From Terriglobia bacterium (GTDB lineage: Bacteria > Acidobacteriota > Terriglobia > Bryobacterales > Bryobacteraceae), in assembly GCA_020073145.1 (NCBI GenBank), contig JAIQFS010000008.1:62001-126000 (forward strand): 64,000 bases of DNA. Direction: 5' to 3'. Shown here piece after piece: positions 59,204-64,000 of the stretch; position 1 is the first letter of the stretch, and the number at the start of each line of letters is the position of its first letter. A model generated the notes under the pieces. It was given only the letters and a program-made list of their open reading frames with translations, did no database searches and was not told the origin of the DNA. Position numbers and translations under genes: made by a program.

Positions 59204-62200
59204 CTAAAACCTCAAGCGGACATTGGTCTGGACGGAACGCATGGTGTTGGGTAGCTGGGGCAGACCGAACTGCGCACCGTTGACAAGGGTGTTCCAGCTT
59301 TGAAAGGTAACGTGGTTGATGGCGTTGACCGCATCGAAGCGGAGATCAAGGCCCAATCGGTCGTTGAGCTGAAAGATGCGCCCCAGGGAGGCGTTGAAGC
59401 TGAATTGGGCGGGGCCGGTGATGCTGTTGCGGCCGGCGTTCCCCCACTGGCCGGAGGCCGGCGGAGCGTACGCCGCGGAATTCAAGAAAAGGCCCGCGGG
59501 GGCTGTGTACAAGGGGGCGCCCGTGTAATCGGGGCGGATGGTGCCGGTGATGCCGGTGCCGAGGGTGGCGGCGAAATAGGATGGCGAAAGGGGCATGCCG
59601 GTGCCGGCGGTGACATTGGTGAGGACGGTCCACTGTTTGAAGAGCGTGCCCTTCCAGCCACTGAGCAAGGTGCCGCCGCCGATGCCCATGCCGCTGGTGT
59701 ACTGGATCTGCGCGGTGATCTGGTGGCGCTGGTCGAAATTCGAGAGGCCGCGTTCCGCGCCGAGGTCGAGCCAGTTCTGTGCGATGAGGGAGCCGCCGGA
59801 AGCCCGGCCGCCGAGCGCGGAGTCGTCAATAGCCTTGGCGAAGGTGTACTGCAAGTTGGCGGTGAAGCCATTATGCAGGCGCCGGCGCAAGGAGATCTGG
59901 CCGGCGTGGCGCGTGGAATTGCCGTTAGAGGCCAGATAGGTGAAACCCGAGGGACAAGTGGGGCACGGATTGGCGGCGCCGGCGGGGAAGGTGTTGGGCA
60001 GGAACTCCTGCATGCCGCGCGTTCCTTTGCTGCCCAGGTACATGGCAATGAGGACGAGGGCGCCGGGCATGTCGCGTTGCACGGACACTTGCCAGTTCTG
60101 GGCGTAGCCGACGCGGAAGTTGGGATCCACGGCGAACGTATTAGTGGTGATGTTGGGCGAAGCGTTGAATCCGTTGGCCAGAGTCAGCGGGTTAGCGGCG
60201 CTGTTCTGCACGCTGAGGCTCTTGGAGAGCGGGGACTGCTGGGCCATTTGCATGGCGATGGTCTGGTACACGGAAGTGTTGTAGTAGACGCCGTAGCCGC
60301 CGCGGACCACCATGGAAGAGGCGGGAAAGGGCCGCCAGGAAAACGCGATGCGGGGCTGGAAGGCGTGCTTGTCGGGCTGCATGAGGGAATCGGGATAGTG
60401 CTGGCCGGTGAGGGGGCCGGTGGGGTTATTGGCCACCACGGGCGCTACGGCGGTGACGCGGGAAGCGACGTCGAGGTTGACGAGGCGGCCGTACTGCTCG
60501 GTAATGGGCGACCAGTATTCCCAGCGAACGCCGGCGTTGAGGGTGAATCCGGGGCTCATGCGCCAATCGTCGGTCACGTAGGCTTCGTAGATGGAATCGC
60601 GGAAATATTTGTCGGCGTTTCCGAAAGCGATGGAGCTGGTGTCGGGGACGCCGAGGAAGAAGCCGGCGAAATCATAGCCGGCGGCGGCGCCGGTGAAGGC
60701 GAAAGCGCCGCGGGGGTCCTGCTGTCCGAGGACGTTGAACTGCTGGCGGCGGAAATCGCCGCCGAAGGAGACGTTGTGGCGGCTGCGGCTCCAGTTGTTG
60801 TCGATCGAGACGCCGCTGGTCTGGTTGCGGGTGAAGGAGGGCAAGCCGTCCGAGAGGGCGGAGAAGTTGGCAAAGGAGAGGGTGGGCGGCCCCCAGTTGA
60901 CGGGCTGCTGGTTGTTACCGGTGATTTGGGCATTGCCGGCGACGTTTTCGCGGTTGGCAAAGAACGGGTTGATGCGGATGGATTGGCGGCTGAACTGATA
61001 TCCGAGATTCAAGAACAAACGCGGTGTCAAACTGTGGCGCCAGTTGGCGTTCAGGTTGTACCCGAGCGAATCGTTGGTGTCGAGGAATCCGAACAGATTG
61101 GGGTTATCAGAGCGGGTGCTTTGCATGGCGAAGCTGCCGGCAACCTGGTTCTTGCGGCCGATGGCCTTATTGACGCGGGACTGCAGGCTGTCCTGGTGGA
61201 CGATATTGACGAGGCCGATCTGGTAATTGTAACGGCCGTTGGACGCGAAGTTGGGTTCGGGGAAGAAGCGGAGCAGAGCCTGCGCCTGGGGACTGATTTG
61301 GGATTGCGGAATCACGTTGCCCGAGAAGGGGATATGAGTGGTGGGGTCGAAGATCTGGACGGGCTGACCGAGCGGGTTCAAGACCTGCGAGAAGTCACCG
61401 GTGCGTTCCGCATCGGTGGGCATGAGGCCGGGCTGGACGGAGTCATTGCGGTTGCGCATCCACTGATAGTTCACAAAAATGGTAGGGCCGTTGCGCGGAA
61501 CAAGCCATGGAATCTTGAGCGGGCCGCCGAAGGCCGCGACGCCCTGGAAGTGGTTGTAGGAGGGGCGGTCGGTGTTCTGGCCGGTCAAGGAGTACGGCCG
61601 GGCGTCGAGGGAAGAATTGTCGAAGATGACGCCCAGGTTGCCGTTGTAGAGAGAAGGCCGGCCGCGAACGTTGTTCCCAAAGCGGGGGGCCAGAGCGAAC
61701 GGCGAACTGTTTCCGTTGTTGTTGGTGCCGTTGATCAAGAGGCCATCGGCGGCGCGCTGGGTAAGCTCGGGGGAGCTGGAACTGGCGGCATCGCCCGCGG
61801 GGGCGGCTGCTTCGCTGGCTGGCGGCGCTGCGGCGCCGGGAGCGGCATTCAAATCGGCGCGCTGAAAGGCGGTCTGGGTATTGGTGGGGCCGATGGGGAC
61901 GCCCTTTTTCGGCTTGGCGTATTTTTTGGATGAGGCGCTGGCGGACGCCGTGTTAGCGCCTGGCGCCGTAGCGGATTGTGGAGCCGCGGGCGTTGCCGCC
62001 GGTGGGGGAGCTGCGACGGCCTGAATTTCATTCAGCGGCAGCATCTTCATCTCCCACTCCGGGCTGGGCGCCTCCCGGGCAACTCCGACTTCCCGCGTGA
62101 TGGTGGCAAAACCGGGCATCTCAATCTGGAGAGACCAAGTCCCGTCTGCCAGATCTGGAAACGCGTATGCACCGTTGGGGTCGGTCACGGCGGTCAGGGT

Positions 62201-62362
62201 CTTGCCGTTTTGAGTGACGGTGACGGTGGCACCGGGGACCGGGAGACCGCCGAACTTGACCATGCCGTGGTGCTCGGAGGCCGGCAGCAGGATGGCGGCG
62301 AGACCGATTGCCACAGCAGAACGGACGAAATGGGAGACGTGTTTACGGGACATTGCGACCAT
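59204..62362 (-). CDS. TonB-dependent receptor-like outer-membrane protein with carboxypeptidase-regulatory domain
   Basis: 1052 residues. Signal (FVRSAVAIGLAAILLPA), a CarboxypepD_reg domain (GLPVPGATVTVTQNGKTLTAV, DLADGTWSLQIEMPGF), an Ala/Pro/Ser-rich linker (residues about 115-200), then the beta-barrel: FVNYQWMRNRNDSVQPGLMP, GDFSQVLNPLGQPVQIFDPTT, and a terminal Phe in TNVRLRF as in other outer-membrane barrels. It belongs to the large acidobacterial OmpA/TonB receptor group of unknown ligand. Its ATG overlaps the TIGR03435 gene by one base; a second ATG at 62353 is possible. Confidence 0.93.
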   Translation of the reverse strand: MVAMSRKHVSHFVRSAVAIGLAAILLPASEHHGMVKFGGLPVPGATVTVTQNGKTLTAVTDPNGAYAFPDLADGTWSLQIEMPGFATITREVGVAREAPSPEWEMKMLPLNEIQAVAAPPPAATPAAPQSATAPGANTASASASSKKYAKPKKGVPIGPTNTQTAFQRADLNAAPGAAAPPASEAAAPAGDAASSSSPELTQRAADGLLINGTNNNGNSSPFALAPRFGNNVRGRPSLYNGNLGVIFDNSSLDARPYSLTGQNTDRPSYNHFQGVAAFGGPLKIPWLVPRNGPTIFVNYQWMRNRNDSVQPGLMPTDAERTGDFSQVLNPLGQPVQIFDPTTHIPFSGNVIPQSQISPQAQALLRFFPEPNFASNGRYNYQIGLVNIVHQDSLQSRVNKAIGRKNQVAGSFAMQSTRSDNPNLFGFLDTNDSLGYNLNANWRHSLTPRLFLNLGYQFSRQSIRINPFFANRENVAGNAQITGNNQQPVNWGPPTLSFANFSALSDGLPSFTRNQTSGVSIDNNWSRSRHNVSFGGDFRRQQFNVLGQQDPRGAFAFTGAAAGYDFAGFFLGVPDTSSIAFGNADKYFRDSIYEAYVTDDWRMSPGFTLNAGVRWEYWSPITEQYGRLVNLDVASRVTAVAPVVANNPTGPLTGQHYPDSLMQPDKHAFQPRIAFSWRPFPASSMVVRGGYGVYYNTSVYQTIAMQMAQQSPLSKSLSVQNSAANPLTLANGFNASPNITTNTFAVDPNFRVGYAQNWQVSVQRDMPGALVLIAMYLGSKGTRGMQEFLPNTFPAGAANPCPTCPSGFTYLASNGNSTRHAGQISLRRRLHNGFTANLQYTFAKAIDDSALGGRASGGSLIAQNWLDLGAERGLSNFDQRHQITAQIQYTSGMGIGGGTLLSGWKGTLFKQWTVLTNVTAGTGMPLSPSYFAATLGTGITGTIRPDYTGAPLYTAPAGLFLNSAAYAPPASGQWGNAGRNSITGPAQFSFNASLGRIFQLNDRLGLDLRFDAVNAINHVTFQSWNTLVNGAQFGLPQLPNTMRSVQTNVRLRF

Positions 62363-63207
62363 CAATTCTCCGAGGGTTTTTCGGCGCGGTCGACGACGAT
62401 CATGTCGACTGGGCCTTTCTGCGATTCGAGGCGCAGGCCGAGTTGTTCCTGGACGGCGGTGAAGAGCGAGGGGCCGTTGGGGTCGGGCGGCGGCGGAGGC
62501 TCCACCCCCGGCGGGGGCGGGCCGAAGGGGCCTCCGCCCTGACCAGGGTCGGGGGTCCAGGTCAGCTTGAAGTCGTAGTTGCCGGTCAGTTCGGTCTTAT
62601 CGAGCACCGGGCGGCCGAGTTGATTGGAGAGCACTTGGGCCAGAAGCTGGAGTTTCACGCCGTCGCCGGTGATCTGGGCTCTGCCCATCATCATGCGGCC
62701 GCTGGTGGGGGAGCCTTCCTTGGCTTCCTGGAGCTTGGAACCGTTCTTGGCGACCAGGAGGGCATAGACTGGGGCGTCTTTGGTTTCGCGGTGGGCGGTC
62801 AACCGGAATCGCTCGGCGAGGAGCCCACGGAGACGCTCTCGCAACTGTTCCTGGAAGGTCTTCATCTGAGCTTCGGAGATCTGGCGGGGGTCGGGCGGGG
62901 GTGCATCAGCGCCTGTCGAGCGGTCGGTTTTGGCGGTGATATCGAAGCGGTCGGACGCCATCCAGCCAGGCCCGCCGGAGATCTGGAAATCACGGACGTC
63001 GTAGGCCTGGGCGAGCAGGATGCGCAGGGTCACGTTGGTCATCCGGACGCCGCCGCCGGGCTGCATCTGGATCATCACATTGTGGGCGTCAGCTGAACTG
63101 GGTTTGATGGAAGCCACCTCGAAAGTGAGGGGAGAGCCGACGGACTGGGCCCACAGGCCGACCGAAGCCAGCGCCACGAGCCCCACCCTTCCGATGATAT
63201 GCGTCAT
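62362..63207 (-). CDS. TIGR03435 family secreted protein
   Basis: 281 residues. Signal peptide (MTHIIGRVGLVALASVGLWA), then the hallmark FEVASIKPSS at the mature N-terminus, GGVRMTNVTLRILLAQAYDV, QISGGPGWMASDRFDI and FRLTAHRETKDAPVYALLV, and the C-terminal LDKTELTGNYDFKLTWTP. A Pro-rich stretch (GPPPPGVEPPPPPDPNG) is inserted near residue 240. The family is abundant in Solibacter-like acidobacteria and has no known biochemical role. GGAGGGG supports the ATG. It is the first gene of a three-gene unit with the TonB receptor and VWFA protein. Confidence 0.94.
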   Translation of the reverse strand: MTHIIGRVGLVALASVGLWAQSVGSPLTFEVASIKPSSADAHNVMIQMQPGGGVRMTNVTLRILLAQAYDVRDFQISGGPGWMASDRFDITAKTDRSTGADAPPPDPRQISEAQMKTFQEQLRERLRGLLAERFRLTAHRETKDAPVYALLVAKNGSKLQEAKEGSPTSGRMMMGRAQITGDGVKLQLLAQVLSNQLGRPVLDKTELTGNYDFKLTWTPDPGQGGGPFGPPPPGVEPPPPPDPNGPSLFTAVQEQLGLRLESQKGPVDMIVVDRAEKPSEN

Positions 63208-63837
63208 GGTTTTCCCCTCCTACCCTAGAGACCGGCTGTTACCGGATTGTTACGCGAGGCCGTCAGAACCTTAGCCGTAAGACGGCGCACCAGCACGAAC
63301 TGTTAGTCCGGCGCAGTGTTTTTCCCCGGCTTTGAGCGACACACGAATCCCTTGGTATAACGACTCAGACGCAAGAAGCGTGACGAAAGTGCCATCGAAA
63401 TAAGCGTGACGTGCGATTTTTCGGTCAAGCGTTTTCCTCAGAGGCTCTACGGATTGCCGCCACTGAGAGGGTGCCAAGAGCGCCGCACCGCTCCACCAGA
63501 TCGTCTGAATGGGCGCCTTCGAAGCCCCCCTGGTTCTCGATGCGAAGCTCCTGGGTATGGCCGGCGGGAGGCTGGTCCATACAGCCTTTCAAATCTATCG
63601 AATACGGGGGAAAGGATGAAGAATCGGAGGCTCGTGGAGGCAACCTGCGGCCAAACTGGCCCGCCGAGGGAGGCAATTCCAGAAGTTCCATTTTTCTAGA
63701 GCGTTTCGAGATGAAAATTCGACAGGAAGTAGGGTCAGTGGGCTTGTGAGTTTTTCCGAAACCATGCTAGATTCCAATCGGGGCACCCGGCTGCTTGCTA
63801 CGATAAGGGCCCACGGATTGTTATAGATCGAGTGACA
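63208..63837. other. Long intergenic region without a supported gene
   Basis: 630 bp between the leftward TIGR03435 unit and the rightward gene at the edge. Several short frames occur (for example 63271-63477 minus and 63411-63749 plus) but none has a ribosome-binding site or family likeness. GCCGT-aag-ACGGC (63271-63285) could form a small hairpin. Base composition is lower in GC than the coding parts. Promoters for both divergent genes should lie here; none is convincing enough to place. Confidence 0.5.
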
Positions 63838-64000
63838 ATGCTGAGAATCTCGGACTCCCGTATCCGGCTGGGTCTTCTGACGATGGTGTTGGTGGGAACG
63901 TCCTCCGCGGTTCTGGCGCAAGGATTTGATGCCAGCGGCGATGGTGCGCTCCACGGCGACTATTTCGTGCGGCAAATCTCGTGCTCGAGCATTGCCGCGG
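63838..64000 (+). CDS. Secreted protein, 5' part only (cut by window end)
   Basis: The first 54 codons are visible and the frame is open to the edge. An N-terminal signal peptide (SRIRLGLLTMVLVGTSSAVLA) is followed by QGFDASGDGALHGDYFVRQIS. The phrase 'G-Y/DYFVR' right after the signal is common in large secreted acidobacterial proteins that end in a TIGR03437-type domain, so this may be one, but the diagnostic part lies outside the window. ATG 63838 has no strong ribosome-binding site. Confidence 0.6.
   Translation, partial: MLRISDSRIRLGLLTMVLVGTSSAVLAQGFDASGDGALHGDYFVRQISCSSIAA

Noticed and set aside
59300-61933. 877-codon open frame antisense to the TonB receptor gene
   Set aside because: It is composed of Gly/Val/Glu-rich low-information sequence with no domain; long antisense frames are expected in high-GC genes. 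The opposite strand encodes a clear outer-membrane receptor.
63271-63477. 68-codon minus-strand frame considered as a transposase remnant
   Set aside because: No recognisable transposase motif, no terminal repeats and no ribosome-binding site; left as unexplained intergenic DNA.
1-64000. CRISPR arrays, tRNA/rRNA genes, insertion sequences and prophage genes
   Set aside because: Scanned by eye for regularly spaced repeats, tRNA-like cloverleaf ends, transposases, integrases and phage proteins; none were seen. A tool such as tRNAscan-SE or a CRISPR finder would be needed to exclude them fully.

Overview
The window is high-GC bacterial DNA, almost certainly from an acidobacterium of the Solibacter/Bryobacterales type. 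Several families seen here are typical of that group: a TIGR03435 protein, a VWFA-related (TIGR03436) protein, a very large TonB-dependent receptor with an N-terminal carboxypeptidase-regulatory domain, a duplicated ABC permease (ADOP) behind a PadR regulator, and DUF6152-type secreted proteins. Lipid A genes (a WaaA-LpxK fusion and an LpxL-like acyltransferase) show a Gram-negative envelope. I saw no tRNA or rRNA gene, CRISPR array, insertion sequence or phage gene.

Left part (1-18.3 kb, mostly minus strand): rplM-rpsI, a hydratase of the fumarylacetoacetase superfamily, then two surface-glycan blocks. The first (1.9-7.1 kb) holds a sugar-nucleotide epimerase, a GT2 glycosyltransferase, two methyltransferases and a polytopic membrane protein. 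The second (8.4-18.3 kb) holds further glycosyltransferases, a membrane protein with C-terminal TPRs, DUF2304, and a complete GDP-D-glycero-D-manno-heptose cassette (hddA, hddC, gmhA, gmhB) headed by a Gfo/Idh oxidoreductase. Many junctions are ATGA, GTGA or TGATG overlaps, which suggests translational coupling. Two c-type cytochrome genes on the plus strand separate the blocks; one looks truncated.

Middle (18.3-36.4 kb): PadR plus ADOP permease; two type II toxin-antitoxin pairs with PIN toxins; a tandem ThyX-like protein divergent from dut; TetR; a pterin dehydratase; a lytic transglycosylase; glycogen genes glgP and glgC enclosing iscS-mnmA and an LpxL-like acyltransferase; DedA; and a sodium:solute symporter preceded by a 44-residue membrane protein.

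Right part (36.5-64 kb): a papain-like (C1) peptidase facing a chagasin-like (I42) cysteine-protease inhibitor, both without signal peptides. This enzyme-inhibitor pair is the most interesting local system. Next come DUF6152-type secreted proteins, a broken methyltransferase gene, VanZ plus a GH43 glycosidase, a gene with a structured leader, ModA, a dienelactone hydrolase, a PQQ-type beta-propeller, an acyltransferase, the WaaA-LpxK fusion, an AraC/GyrI-like regulator, an SMP-30-like protein, tandem ACT domains, an amidohydrolase, and a tightly packed TIGR03435 / TonB receptor / VWFA module. A secreted protein runs off the right edge.

Functions are read from motifs and family resemblance by eye; no database search was run. 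Start codons were chosen from ribosome-binding sites and neighbour overlaps.
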